Source of the DNA: Macrotis lagotis
Taxonomy: Eukaryota; Chordata; Mammalia; Peramelemorphia; Peramelidae
NCBI RefSeq assembly: GCF_037893015.1
Contig: NC_133665.1
Coordinates: 22,578,869-22,642,868, forward strand
Direction of reading: 5' to 3'
DNA: 64,000 nt
Position numbers and translations under genes: made by a program. Below the pieces are notes generated by a model that had not been told where the DNA came from, did no database searches, and saw only the letters and a list, made by a program, of their open reading frames with translations. Positions 35,948-49,735 of this stretch are shown here, one piece after another (the stretch's first letter is position 1; every line of letters starts with the position of its first letter).

Positions 35948-37244
35948 TAGTATAGCAAAAATTAGTCATAGACCTCATCTCACTCTATACTAAAATAAGG
36001 TCAAAATGAGGATAGAATTTAGACTTATAGACTAATTAACAGATCAAGAAATACTCTGTCAGATCTATGGAAAATCTATGACCAAACAAGAAATAGAGAA
36101 CATTATAAATTTAAAAATGGATGATTTCGACTACATTAAAGTTTTTGCACTAATAACATCAATGCTGCCAAGATTAGAAAGAAAACAGAATAGCTGGGAA
36201 ACAATTTTCACAGATTGGGGTTCTGATAAATGTCTCATTTCTAAAATATATAGAGAAAAGAATCAGATTAATAAGGATGCAAGTCATCCCCAAACTGATA
36301 AATGATCAAAGAATATTAACAGGCAGTTTTCAAATGAAGAAATAAAAGCTATATATAATCATATGGGCTCTAAGTCATTAGTGATTAGAAAAATGTAAAT
36401 TAAAACACCTAAGAGGTACCACCTCACACCTATCAGACTGGATAGGATGACTAAAAGGGAATTGTAACATTAATGCCACTGTTGGTGGAGTTGTGAATTA
36501 ATGCAGCCATCAAGGAACTATTGGACTATGGAACTTTGGAACTATGACCAAAGAGAAATAAAACTGATCATATCCTTTGACTCAATAATGCCAATAATAG
36601 TTCTATATCCAGAAAAATGGGAAAGTCCCACATGTTCCAAAATTTTCATGGCAGCTGTTTTTGTAGTGGCAAAGAACTGGAAACTGAGGTGATGCCCATC
36701 AATTGGAGAATGGTTGAATAAGTTATGAATGTTATGGTATACAATTTTCTATAAGAAACCATGAATGGTTGGACTTTAGAGAAGCATGGAAAGAATTACA
36801 ACCAAGAGAACATTGTACATATTAACAATATTGTGAGTTAATCAGCTTTGAGGGATGCAGCTGTTCTCAGCAGTTCAGAGAACTAGGACAATCCTGGGAG
36901 ATCTGTTATGGACAATGTTATCCACATCCAAAGGAAAAAAAATAACAAACAAAACAAACTACAGAATCCAAATGAACACTATGTTCACTTTTTATGCTTT
37001 CCTTTCTATCCATGGTTATCTTTCTTTTCCCTTAGTCCTAATTCCTCATATAGAGAATGACTAATATGTAAACATGTTAAATACAAATATATATGAACAA
37101 TGCTAACTGGACTGCTGCAGAGGGGAGGGGTGTGGGAGGGAAGGGTGAAAGAAAATTGGGCAACTTATAAATAAGCATGTGAATGAATACTGAAAAACTT
37201 TCATAACATGTAATTGGAAAAATAAAATTTCAATAAGAAAAAAT
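35948..37244 (+). mobile_element. 5'-truncated L1, plus strand (ORF2 C-terminus and 3' UTR)
   Basis: The frame 36078-36305 and the region 36480-36700 (IVLYPEKWESP, FMAAVFVVAKNWKL) follow the L1 ORF2 C-terminal pattern, broken by stops and shifts. The 3' UTR matches 32528-32970. A short target duplication, tcatttgca, occurs at 35939-35947 and 37245-37253. About 1.3 kb, inactive. Confidence 0.82.
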
Positions 37245-37254
37245 TCATTTGCAC

Positions 37255-38040
37255 AGATATATATATATATGATACATTTTGACTTGTCTCATCTTAACAA
37301 GATAACAGATTTGCCTTGTGATAGTATGTTGAAACAAGAAATTAAATCTCGACATTTTATATTTGTTATGAAGAAATAAAGATTTCTGTGTTTTGTAAAA
37401 AATGTGATAGAAATTTTACTACAGTACTAACTTGTTACTTGTGTGAAATTTTTTCTTCATATAGTTGTTATAGTTGTTATAAAAACAAAATTTCAATCTG
37501 GATTAGTGGTTAAAAAGGAATTATGATGAACAATATTATATCACCACATTGTGAGACATTTTATATGTGAAAAAGCAAACATTTATATTATAATACTGTT
37601 TTACTGAACATATTAATGGATTTTGTCAATTGAAATGTCAATGTGTGTTGTTTTAAAATTTGTATTGTTATAAAATTTGAACAATTGTTTAATTTTATTT
37701 GACCCAAAATATATGTCTAGGTATTGCTAAAAAAAATAGAAAAAAGAAAACTACATCACTCATTCAATTTATTTCCAATGCAGAAATTTTACTATTTCCA
37801 CTGAAATCTGAGATCTCATTAAGGTGGCTACTCTCTTAAATAGTACATATTTCAGTGTTATGAAGGCTAGTCTTTTAACACAGAAGTCTGTGGAAAACAA
37901 AGAGTAGGATCTACTATATGAGATTAGAAAGGTTTCTTATAGAAAACAGTTCTCATTAAAAAGATGTTTCTTATAATTGAATCAAAAGATGTGTATTTAT
38001 AAAAGGTAGTCTCATATTTCATGGAAAGAGATTATGGATC
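37255..38040. other. Gene-free AT-rich sequence
   Basis: A short TA run near 37258-37270. Nothing else recognised. Confidence 0.35.
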
Positions 38041-38055
38041 ATGGATGCTTTTTTT

Positions 38056-38204
38056 TTAGGTTTTTGCAAGGCAAATGGGGTTAAGTGGCTTGCCCAAGGC
38101 CAGACAGCTAGGTAATTATTGAGTGTCTGAGACCAGATTTGAACCCAGGTAACTCCTGACTCCAGGACCGGTGCTTTATCCACTATGCCACCTAGCCACC
38201 CCTG
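38056..38204 (-). mobile_element. WSINE1-type SINE, minus strand, full length
   Basis: All landmarks are present. A direct repeat beginning atggatgcttttttt starts at 38041 and at 38205. Confidence 0.92.
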
Positions 38205-38219
38205 ATGGATGCTTTTTTT

Positions 38220-39410
38220 AGTCTGATTGCTGCAGTGATACCCATAGTAGGGTTGCCATAGTGGAGTTAAAACAGTTCACGTTCTTCAAATCCTATACAT
38301 AAATCTAATGGTTGGCAGTTTGGAATTTTTGAAAAAATTTCTTTTGTAAGTGACCATTGATTACCCAGATAAAATTTCAAGTTCTTTTTTTTTTAAATTT
38401 TCCTTGTCTTCAAGTAGTAGAGGAAAATGTATTCATCAAATCCAGTGCCTTTTGGCAAGAGGTATCTGTCGTTTTTTTTAAACAGATTCCACTCAACTTT
38501 TTAACCAAAAAGTGCTCATTAAATTTTCAATGTGAGCATTTATACTTAGAAATCAGCAAACATTACAAAACAGGGCTGATTTATTGCTTTTTTAACTATC
38601 CAGACTTAAGAAAGCAATGTTTAATGATGTAGATTAAACTGAAAAGTGTATCCTGCAATTTTGGAGAGCTGGTTGTTTTCCAGCCAAGAAAAACCTATCT
38701 AAAAACTATCTAAATATTACTATCATTTGCACTTTTTCTTTCGTGAAGGTGAGTTGATGATTGGAACACTGGTACATCTTTCCCTAATTGTATTGATGTC
38801 CCAAGAGTTTTTCATTGCTGTAGAATGTTGAACCCTTTTTTGTAGAGGTGAGTGTCCCTAAAATGTTACTCCTGGAGTAACATTAAGGGCAACCTGAGAA
38901 ACTCAATGTGCAGTTAGAATTTTCATCTTTTTTTGTGTGTACTTAAATGTTAACATATTTCCAGATTTCAGAAGTTACAATTAGTAGGTTTAAAAGTAAA
39001 AAGGATTTAGTATTTATGTATTAGAAACTTTTTTTCAAGAAAATATAGGTAGGACCTGGATAAGGAGTTCTAAATTACACCATAAAGTATAAAATAAGTT
39101 TTATTTTAAAAGATAGGAAAAGACTTGTTATTTATGGGAGAGGTATCCCCAAGTCAGTTTTCTATGTACAATAAGACCATCGCATTAACCTATCAGAATT
39201 GAGATCATCATCATCATCAGTAAAAAAAAAATAATTCTGAGAAAGAGAAACAGAATAAAATTGAAATAATTTAAACGTGAACTACTGAAACAGCATTTAA
39301 AATTTTTTAAAATGGGAAGTGGGTAGCAATAATGACATTGGCACCTTATGTAATATATTTACCTAGAAGATTAGCTAATGTAAATTAGTACTTTAGTAAG
39401 CAAATATCTG
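38220..39410. other. Gene-free sequence; holds the second member of an unnamed dispersed repeat pair
   Basis: Positions about 38521-38626 resemble 12241-12345. The 91-codon frame at 38357-38632 covers it but has no recognised domain. Confidence 0.45.
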
Positions 39411-39419
39411 ACATTTGTC

Positions 39420-40960
39420 AAATGAAGAGAGATGGCTATAAAAGGCAATTCTGGGTTAGATTCATTTGTGAACTTATATGACTCATGATAGAAAATTATG
39501 ACCAGTGTAATCTCATAAATTAGAACAGAATTTAAAGTAAGTTTGGCAAGATATCTAACTAAGCAAAGTCATCCAAAAGCATTCAGGGTTGAAAAATGGA
39601 AGGAAGAAAAACAGAAGAAAAATGGAAGGGATTTGCAAAAATTATTTTAATAAACTGCTTCATTAATAGTGGAAGCATCACACATGTGTCTTACATCACA
39701 TACATCTACTTAAAAGGATATAGTAATAATACTCAAGACAACAAAGACTGAATAAGCAGCTGAACTGAACCAAATTTTTATAGAGAAGATTTATGATGAA
39801 GGCTATTAAAGTACAGCAATCCACAATGTACCTGAAAGAAGGAAAGATAACAAAGGCATTAAAAAAATACCAGATCTTATTAATATAAAAAATGAACAAA
39901 AGAACAATAATCACTAACAACCTGTAAGTCTACTCTCTCATGCTTATAAAATTTTAAAGGAATTGAGAACCTCTGCAATGATATAGATTATTAATAGGGA
40001 AGTAACAGACTTTTTGCAAGTCATATTCAGCAATGGACTTTTATGACATTTCTCAATTTACTTATTGAAGTCTTTTGATATATATCATCTACAATGCTTG
40101 TTGATTATAGAAACACATTTCACTCAGTAGAATAAAATCAACTCAGGTATTTTATATGAAGGTGTCTTCCATTCATAAATCAAAATCATTCAGGATTCCT
40201 TGAAAGATATATAAAACAAAAATAATCCTATTCAATGATGCTTTGAGAAAAGTCATAAAACAAGGGAATGTATTCTTGCCAAAGGCATTTGCAATTGTGA
40301 TGGAGGAGATTCAGTAGAGAATCAAGCTGGAAGAGGGATTTTTAGATTTGGGGCACTTATCTAAATAAATGACGTCTTGTGGATGCCATTATGCTAATTG
40401 CCTTATGTCCCAAAGTATTTCATAGCCTCCTGAGATGAGTAATCACTTAAAGGATTTCAACTATACTAGAAACACCAACTGAAGGAAGAATGTCTATTGC
40501 CCTAATTTCAACATGTGTTTGATGGACCCCTTTTCCATGCCTATCTAACAAGGGACATACAGCACAGATGTTGAGTTCAGAAATGGAAAGGAGAAGACTA
40601 GATTTTTTGGGGAAATTACAAAACTCCTTTTTTGACCCTATGCTTTCCATGAAAGCAGAGATCCATCTTTTCAACACCAACATGATGCTAAAATAAGGTA
40701 GTAGGATATGGGATGCAATTACCTCCAAAGAATTTTAAAAAGAATATTCCACAGCAGATAGTGGAAAGGGATATGAAATGAGACCAAGCCAATGAGGAAA
40801 TCTGAAGAATAAGACTAAGAGATGTCCATCAGGGAGAAGGACTAGTCACATGGCCAGAGAGTTCCACGTGTATCCTTAAAATGTCAGGAAAAGCAGACGT
40901 CTACTATTCTGGGTAGAACCCCCTATGACAAATGTGTGAGAAGACATGTATGGACAAGGA
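39420..40960 (+). mobile_element. RTE-clade LINE remnant, plus strand (RT to C-terminus)
   Basis: Plus-strand translation with stops shows blocks in RTE order. Near 40265-40320 a 'LPKAFAIVMEEIQ'-like stretch fits the RTE motif preceding the RFADD block. From about 40640 the region reads MLSMKAEIHLFNT, which fits the post-RT 'alKakLFnst' block. The C-terminal 'SGRRTSHMARE' near 40830 fits the 'lrWaGHvaR' block. Decayed; the limits are approximate. Confidence 0.65.
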
Positions 40961-41344
40961 TCATTGGAGGCTGTTCTCAAATTGATGAGTGTTTTTTTTA
41001 CCAATTTAAATATTTGGGTTTCTCTTCATAGGCTGCATTTAGAGTACTTTCATTTTGTTAGAACAGACCTGGTGACACCCTTGAAGCAGAATGAATTGAT
41101 GTCAGAGTTGCATAGCTTGCCATTTTATTACTGAGATAATTTGGCATCAGCTTGGAGAAAATTATATATACATATATGTATATATAATTTTTTCTTTTTG
41201 TATTTTCTATACTCATTTATAACCTTTTCTTTATATCATTTACATTCAATACCATCATATTACTAGTATGATTCAGATGTTTTCCCCATGTGGAGCGGTT
41301 GCTATCTCCAGAATACTATGATCTTAGACTATTTGGTTAAATCA

Positions 41345-41580
41345 TTTGTGGGAAAAAGACTAAATCTGGAGTCATAAGACCTGAGTGTGAAATCTTATAT
41401 TTTCACTGACCAGTTGTGTGCCTATGGATAGATACATCATCTTGTATTTTTGTATTTAAAACATACATATGTTACTACCCACTGAAGAAGGTTGTATTGA
41501 GGTTCAAATGAGAGAACATGTATATGGGGGAAAAGTATTAAATAAATGTTGATTGTTATTATTATGATTATTGTTATTAT
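41345..41580 (+). mobile_element. MIR-type SINE, plus strand
   Basis: 'ctggagtcataagacctgag', 'gaccagttgtgtgcctatgg', 'gttgtattgaggttcaaatg' and 'ttaaataaatgttgattgtt' occur in MIR order, followed by an ATT-rich end. Confidence 0.7.
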
Positions 41581-42033
41581 TCTTAGAAGAAAGTGATGAG
41601 GAAAAGGAAAATACACAGTGGTCTTATGGCATATGAGTACTTGGGTTAGGAGTAAAAAAGCTCAGTTCTGAAAGGAAGGAACACTCTGAGGACAAATTTT
41701 TTGAAAAAGTTAAGTGGGCACAATTTCTAAAACTTGTTTACTGCCCACAAATGCTTTGTTCAATTCTATTTCCAGAGATCATTAAAAATTTAGCTATCAA
41801 TAACATAGTAATAGAAAATTGCTGAGTGACACAATCTATCATAAGAATAATGGAATTATCATTATCATCATCCCTATCTCTCTCTTTCTCTCCCCAATTT
41901 TACTTTGACTATCTGGTTCTCTTTGATTATTAACTTTTAAGAACTTTTAGAGAATATACAGATTATGTCAGGTGCATTCATTTAGACACAGACAAGCATC
42001 AAAGCTCTTGAAACGCATAAACACAAGGCAATA

Positions 42034-42039
42034 TTTATT
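42034..42039 (-). promoter_or_regulatory. SMARCA2: Distal poly(A) signal AATAAA
   Basis: TTTATT on the plus strand. A GT-rich stretch (ttgtgttt on the minus strand) follows within about 20 bases, as expected of a downstream element. Confidence 0.65.
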
Positions 42040-42054
42040 GAGCTAAATTGTCTC

Positions 42055-42060
42055 TTTATT
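42055..42060 (-). promoter_or_regulatory. SMARCA2: Second poly(A) signal AATAAA
   Basis: Lies 21 bases upstream (in the sense direction) of the distal signal. The two may serve one cleavage cluster. A possible early signal also occurs at 42715-42720. Confidence 0.6.
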
Positions 42061-42950
42061 AGGAAAACACCAACACCACATTCTTCAAAATTACTGGAAT
42101 TTTATTTGCCTCAGGCTTATGACTTGCAACCAAAGACATTGTGCAAAGAAAGCAAAGATTAAGTACACTTTGGGGAAAAGGTGATAATCCACATTGGTAA
42201 CATAGAAGATCAGTTTGATAAAAGAAGCCATCCATTACACTATATAGATTGCAATATTCAATAGCATTTTTCAACCAAACTTTTTTTTTAAATCAAAAGC
42301 CAAAAAAGGAGCAAAGTTTACAGTCGACATAAATCTGATACAATTCAAAAAGCATTTTCTTTCAGAGATCATTGAGCATAAAGTGGAAAAATGTATGTGG
42401 GGGCAGGGTGAAATCTAACTACTGTACATTTATCAGCTATTAAACAAAGTTGCATATATGTACCACAGTGTAAAAAACAATACAGAACAAATAAAAACCT
42501 TGAAAATTGCCTGATGAAAAATAAAATAACCAGTGGCTTTTAATGGCTTCTCCTGGTTATCAGTGCTACAAAAGACACATTTTTCATCTTTCTGATGCTA
42601 TGTTAAAGCATCTAAACAGTTGATAAAACCAGGCATACTCAAAACCATTACCAAACTAAACCCAACCCATAGAAATATACTATCAACCCACTTATTTTCC
42701 ATCAAAAGCTTATTTTTATTCAATCTTAGAGGCCCATTTGGTCACAATATTTTACAAATTTTTTTGTGAATTTTTCATTTTCTTTTTTACACCATGATAT
42801 CATATGTTTGTCTGCCACTATTCTAAAGCTAGTTTATAGATGATGAGAATACAGAAACAACCCAATGTCTATTTGACAAAATGAATTCACTGGGTGTAAA
42901 TGAGAGAGGGGAAGGAGTTCATTTCTACCAGGAAAAATGTCCTATGTTGA

Positions 42951-42986
42951 TCACTCGTCATCAGTCCCACTTGCTTCTGACTGATC
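42951..42986 (-). CDS. SMARCA2: SMARCA2 terminal coding exon (last 11 codons and stop)
   Basis: The minus strand reads DQSEASGTDDE followed by TGA, directly after a good acceptor (cccttag, AG at 42987-42988 in plus coordinates). The acidic SGTDDE ending is the known C-terminus of SMARCA2. The exon starts in phase 0, matching the preceding exon, which ends on a complete codon at the donor. From memory the human protein ends QDEREQSEGSGTDDE, so this copy differs at the exon junction (N and D for R and E) and at A for G. The exon continues into the 3' UTR. The tail is phosphorylatable and acidic; its exact role is not shown by the sequence. Confidence 0.93.
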   Translation of the reverse strand, partial: DQSEASGTDDE

Positions 42987-44099
<1,113 letters not shown>

Positions 44100-45099
44100 T
44101 TAAGTCCCAGGAAAAGCTTCACTTCCCCTCAGATAGTCAAAGATTTCTGACTACACTACCAGAGGCAGTGTACCCTGGTGAAAGGAACAGCCAGGATGGG
44201 AGTTAAGATACTGAAGGACTTGTTTTCATTCTTCCAACAGCTCTTGGAATGACAGAAGTTATGAATTTCCTTCTGTCTCAATCCTTGCATCTAAAAAACA
44301 CAGATAATGATCTTCCCCATCTAACCAGATTGGATAATTTGAAGGAAAAAAAAATGAGATGAAGGCAATTCAACTTTAGTCCTGGGATCTTGAAATTAAA
44401 TTTCAATAATTCATTTCCCAAATTTGGTTGTTATTATGATGAAGTCTATAAAAGTCACCTCATAATAGATTACTAATCTTAAGTACTCTATGTATCAGCC
44501 CATGTATATTACATCAGCAAAGAATTCCTAATTATTTGTTGTTTATCAGCTCCAACTACCTTTATACAAGGAGTGCAGTTTCAAATCACAACAAATACCC
44601 TTTCAGAATAATTTCCACTCAAATACTTTTCCTCTCCTTTCCCCATGCACTGATCTGGATCTGGCCACAGAATCAATCATAAAGGCCACCTGATTCGTCT
44701 TGACCTAGGCCCTAAGGTCTCTCAGTCTCCTGGATCTGATCTTGATGAGGGGCTTCTCCATCCCCAGTTAGCTGATTTCCCAATGCTTTAGAGGAAAATC
44801 ACTAACGAGGATATTCTTGTCTACACTATGGAGAACAGTGGTGAAAGATGTCACAATGACAACAGAAGCTGCAGGTATTCCATCATTCCTGTAGGCAGTT
44901 ACAGTCAAATCTTCCATAGCTTTTGCTTTCTCTAACAAGCAAATTGTTCTTTGGACTGGGAAGGATAAAACAAAACAGGTTAGCAGAGTGCTGAAATCCA
45001 GGATAAATGAGATGATGAGAACACCTAGCTTCTCTAAAATAAGATCATGTCATCATGCCAGGACAGACTACATTACGGGCTACTGAAGGAAGTGGTACA

Positions 45100-46330
45100 C
45101 ATGACTATTCAGCTATGGTTAGTAATCTCTGAAAATTATGGAGATCAGGAGAAATGATACAGGTGTTAATATGGGTAAATATCCCGATTTTCTAAAAAGT
45201 GGAACCATATAAATTGGTGAACTAGAATTTGATTCTTGGCAAAATTCCATAATATATTGTCAATGAGGTAAACTGAGAATTTAGAAAAGTTGACTTCGAA
45301 AAGTCAATGTGGTTTCACTAAGAACAGTTCATTCCAGACTAAATTTGTTTCTTTTTTTGACAGCATTACCAGACTAGATCAAGGGAATGCTGTGGATATT
45401 TCATATAACTGGATTTTGAAAACATCTGTGAAAGTGTCTTGGAAAATCTTTCTAATATAGAGAGATAGCTAGATTTGCAGTTAGTTGAACAACTAGATCC
45501 AACTAGATTTTATTATTCTATACAATATTAATCAGTATCAATATGGAGGGAGGTGTTTGGTGTAAAGTTCCTTAGTGGATTCATTTTTAGCCCTGTGCCC
45601 TTTTCAATAATCTGCAAGAAGGTATCGAAGGTATAGAATAAAAAAAAATGATTCTGGGGGAGAGGTGATTCACTGCTTGACAAGTTTAAGAAAATACCCA
45701 TACATGCTAAAAACAACAGACCTAATTTAATAAGATAAACTTTAATAGGGGATAAATGTAAAGTACTGTATCTAAGTTCAAAAATTCAATAGCACAAGAG
45801 AGATAAGGAATGGCTATTCTTCAAAATTTTAAATGAAAAAGACCTAAGAACTGAAGTGAATTACAATATATACAACATGAAAGCTGGAAGAAAAATACAC
45901 TCCTAACACTACAATGAGTGCCATGCTTTCCTAAAGTGATAGTCTTTATTCAACTCTAATTCTGAAAACTACATCTGCATTCAGTTCTGCATATCACATA
46001 TTGAGGGCATTGATAAAATGTAGGAAGAAAAGAAGGGTCACCAGGATTCTGAGGGAGCTAAAGGCCACAGGAAGACCATATTAAGCAAGGCCTGTTGAAA
46101 GAACTGATTAAGATTAATCAGGATAAGAGAAGACCTGAACTCAAAGGAGATGGGATGATAGAGGTTTTCATACATCTGAAAGGCTTTACATGGAGTAAAA
46201 CTGTGTCATACCCTGGATGACACCTGAGAGCAGAACTAAGGTGAAGCAGATTTCAGTTAAATCTAAAGAAAAAATTTCTGGATAAGTAGAACTCTTTCTG
46301 ACATAAGGATGACAAAGATGACAGAAAATA
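45100..46330 (+). mobile_element. CR1/L3-type LINE, plus strand
   Basis: The order of landmarks matches CR1/L3 LINEs: 'gtggtttcactaagaacagt', 'gattttattattctatacaa', 'ggggataaatgtaaagtact', 'aaaagacctaagaactgaag', 'ttcagttctgcatatcaca', 'gggtcaccaggattctgagg'. About 1.2 kb of the 3' half, with many stops. It is antisense to SMARCA2. Confidence 0.75.
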
Positions 46331-46349
46331 AAATTTGTTGAAGGGCCTA

Positions 46350-46720
46350 TAGGAGAACAGTTATATTATCGCCTTATTGGAAGAGTTATAAATTGTTTCA
46401 AGCATTGGGAAAAAATTAGAAATGCTTCTAAACCTAGTCATTCCCCCTGACTGTAATACTACCATTGGGTATATATCTTAAGCAGATCAAGGACAGAGAC
46501 AAAGAATTCACATGTAAATGAATATTTATAGCAACATTTTATGCACTATCATAAAATGGGAGACAAATTATGCTCCTTAATTTGAGAACAAACTTTGATT
46601 GATATATGAATTTAACAGCCAAATATGGATTCAAAGAATCATAACAAACCTTGCACAGACTGATTCACAGTGACATGAACAGAATCATGACCACAAATTA
46701 AATGAACAATTAAAATTAAG
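46350..46720 (+). mobile_element. L1 ORF2 C-terminal fragment, plus strand
   Basis: Weakly preserved L1-like order: a 'aaattgtttcaagcattggg' stretch, then 'accattgggtatatatctta', then 'atagcaacattttatgcact'. Diverged. Confidence 0.5.
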
Positions 46721-46999
46721 GAAAATAATTTCCAAAGACCTCAAAATACTGATCAAGGAAGTTAAAAATTGAGACTAATTGTAAAACATACCTCTCAACT
46801 CTTTAAACAGAGGCAACAGATTGGTGTCTGTATTTTCAGACATGGCCAATGTGTTAATTTGTTTTCCAGACTATACTTGTTACAAGGGAGCAAATCTTCT
46901 TGGGTGGAAAAAATTAAGTTAATGAATAGTGATAAACAAAAAAAAGTATCAATAAAACATAGGAGACATAGAAAAGTATGGTAGAGTTTCATTACTTCC

Positions 47000-47840
47000 T
47001 TATTAAATCACACACACATATCTTATACATAAAAATTCACAATTTTTTATGTAAGATTTATTTGGATAGTTGAATGCTTGTATTTGAAAGAATGAATAAA
47101 GAATTTATTAAATCTCTGCTTCAAAGAAATGCACCTTTTAATGAGTGAAATAATAAAAAAGAGAAATGTCCCAGAGTCCTTAGATGCAATGGCAAAGGAG
47201 ATGGTAATACCTTATTAAATGTCATTTCTACTATCAGGCCATCTGACTATGCTAAGAATTTTCTTTGATGACAAGGATGTTTTCTTCCTTGGGTCTTCAG
47301 TAATCACAGCCTTAACAGCTGTGGGAGCAGTTTCAGGGTTTTATCTCCATAGGAAGTGCTTCTTAGGATGATGACTTAAGGATCCTGGGCTGAAGTCATT
47401 GCTCTTCTTGGGTTCTAGGTCTTGGGTGATATCCATTAAAGTCTGAGAGAAGGTGGTAGGTCAAGGTGATGGTTTGACTTGCCTGGAACAAAGCTGCTTA
47501 CTGCCTCTCCTTTGGGGTAGGCCTCACTACCTCAGCTAAGGTGATTTGCTTGCTCTCTAAGTGGCATCCGATTAGTAGTTGATGGAGATAGTTGGCCTCA
47601 TCTCCACAGTATTTGCTTTCTAGCTTAATGGATGTGAAATGAACTAGAAATAGGATTAGTCAATTGGGGTATGGTGCTGCCAAGTGTTTTGTGTCTGTCT
47701 GTTGACTGTCCACTTGCTGGCATTGCTCAGGATGGTGGACCCCTTCTCCATATTGTTACATTCTTAATAAAAAGGAAAATTAACAATAATAGCAACAGCA
47801 GCAACTACAAACCCAACCAATCAGACCTATCCAAAAGAGA
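47000..47840. other. Intronic sequence, repeat-like but unassigned
   Basis: The part at 47220-47640 is more GC-balanced than its surroundings and looks like an old dispersed repeat, but I cannot name it. No conserved coding frame on either strand. Confidence 0.35.
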
Positions 47841-47844
47841 AATG

Positions 47845-48000
47845 AAGTGGTGGTCTCTTCATCACTGGATATATTCAAGAGAAGGTTAGATAGCTGCTTA
47901 TCATAAATATAGTAGAGAGGATTCTTGTTGAGGTTTAGTGAACAAGATAAATCCTAAGATCCCTGTTAAGTCTAAGATCCTTTTATTCCATCTACAGGTG
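47845..48000 (+). mobile_element. CR1/L3-type LINE 3' fragment, plus strand
   Basis: 'cttcatcactggatatattc', 'aagagaaggttagatagctg' and a following 'aagatccctgttaagtctaa' match the CR1/L3 3' terminus. Confidence 0.6.
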
Positions 48001-48249
48001 AAAGTCATTACAACATTAGAGAAAGTATCACATGAGAGGGACCATTTGACACTTGACTCTAAACTAATATTAGGATTTAGTAAAAACTCTAATCCATGTG
48101 CCACCCTAAAATGGAGGAGGGGAATAATAAGGCTATAAAGTAGATCAGGAGTTTCTTTACAGAACTGGTCTTCATTCCTGAGGATAAGACACTGACTAAA
48201 CTCACCAGGAAATCACATTTGGTAGGTTTCATAAATCATGATAAAATGA

Positions 48250-48385
48250 TATTGAATCACATCACTACAAGGGGTCTTAGAAATCAGCTAATCCAGGCTC
48301 ATTTTACAGATGAGAAAATGTACTCAGAGGCTAAATGATCTGTTTAGAGTATACAGCTATCTAATAGCATAGTAAGGAGAGATAA
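48250..48385 (-). mobile_element. MIR-type SINE, minus strand
   Basis: 'gctcattttacagatgagaa' and 'atgatctgtttagagtatac' in reverse MIR order. Confidence 0.6.
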
Positions 48386-49069
48386 TTATAAGAGAATATA
48401 AAATCTCTTGCTTAAGAGTCTAGGTAATGAGGTTTATCCCATATTTAACAAATTTTTTCAGAAACAGCATGTACTATTTTGATAGGGGCAGTTGAGCATT
48501 TATGAGTATATTAAAAAAAAAAGAAAGGCAATACTACTTGACAGAGTCCCATAACGAAAGTTAAAATGAAATTATATATCAAAGAATGAGGAGAGGTGAG
48601 GGTTGGGGGAGGGAAATGCATACATTTTTCAAGGATATAAAAATGATTACAAATAATGCCTAACAGTAAATGGGCCTTTTGTAAACAGAGAAGTACAATC
48701 AAGTGTAAGACTAAAAGGGCTGTTGATTAATCTATAAAATATCACAAGGTACATGATAAAGTAAATGTGGAAAAGAGGAAATCAAATTCATTCTACTGGG
48801 TCCAAGAGGAAATCATCACTCCTTCAATTATTCCCCCATATGAGGGCACTGTGTTGGAGATTATATTTAGAGTACATCTTTTTATTTTTAATTTAATGTT
48901 TATTCTGATTTTGTACAAATAATGCTTTTTTATACATTAATAAAATATTCTTGTTTAAGAGTAAACAAAATACCCCCTCCCCCCAAAAAATATAGACTTG
49001 CTTGAGCAATAAAGTAAAGGGCAGAGAAAAAAATTAAAATTAAAAAATAGTAATAATTGTAGGTATGAC

Positions 49070-49215
49070 TAGGTGGCACAATGGATAGAGCTCCAGCCCT
49101 GGAGCCAGGAGCACCCGAGCCCATATCCGGCCCTGTACAGCCAATAATCACTCAGCTGTGTGACATGCAAGCCACCCCAACCCCACTGCCCTGCAAAAAC
49201 CAAAAAAAAAAAAGA
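49070..49215 (+). repeat. SINE-like module 1 in the HAL1 3' region
   Basis: 'gactaggtggcacaatggat', 'ccagccctggagccaggagc', 'cagctgtgtgacatgcaagc' and 'ccctgcaaaaac' follow the WSINE layout in plus orientation, but diverged from the other SINEs in the window. Confidence 0.7.
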
Positions 49216-49254
49216 AAACAAAACAAAATAAAATAAAATAGTAATGATAGTAGG

Positions 49255-49410
49255 GTTGGCTGGGTGGTGGACAGAGCATTGACCATTGAGCCAGGAGCAG
49301 CTGGGTCCCAATCTGGCCTCAGACACCCAACGATCACCCTGCTATACGGCCCCAGGAAGGCCACCCAGCCCCATTTGCCCTGTACCCCTCCCAAAATAAT
49401 AATAATAAAA
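49255..49410 (+). repeat. SINE-like module 2 in the HAL1 3' region
   Basis: 'ttggctgggtggtggacaga', 'gagccaggagcagctgggtc', 'ctggcctcagacacccaacg' and an AAT-rich end. Same orientation as module 1. Confidence 0.7.
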
Positions 49411-49599
49411 AATGTGCTTCAGTCTTTGTTCCAACACCAACAACTCTGTCGCAGGTGGATCATATTCTTTATGATAAGTCCATCACAAAAGTTACTTCCA
49501 TATTTTTCCACCGTTTCCATTGCTGATTGCAACTCCCTCCTTTCTTATTTCTCCACTACAATGTACTATATTTTCTCTCTCCTTTCACTCTGACTCTGC

Positions 49600-49735
49600 T
49601 GTAGCGTAGCTGAGTGGCACAGCAGACAGATCCTTGGCCCTGGGGCCAAGAGGCCCCAAGCCCCCTTACCACACCTGGCCCTATGGCCCTGGACAGGTCA
49701 TCTAATCCCAGCCCCTTGCAAGAAGTAAAAGAGAA
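49600..49735 (+). repeat. SINE-like module 3 in the HAL1 3' region
   Basis: 'gtagctgagtggcacagcag', 'ggccctggggccaagaggcc' and 'ggccctggacaggtcatcta', with the same head-to-tail order as modules 1 and 2. Confidence 0.65.

Larger units (their letters stand above)
42020..42950 (-). other. SMARCA2: SMARCA2 3' UTR
   Basis: Runs on the minus strand from just after the TGA at 42951-42953 to about 42020. It has no interspersed repeat over its roughly 0.93 kb, unlike everything around it, which fits constraint on a conserved 3' UTR. Two AATAAA hexamers stand near its distal end and one more proximally. The cleavage site is inferred from signal positions, not observed. Confidence 0.75.

Noticed and set aside
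47220..47640. GC-balanced block considered as a processed pseudogene
   Set aside because: No frame on either strand gives a recognisable protein; more likely an old dispersed repeat.
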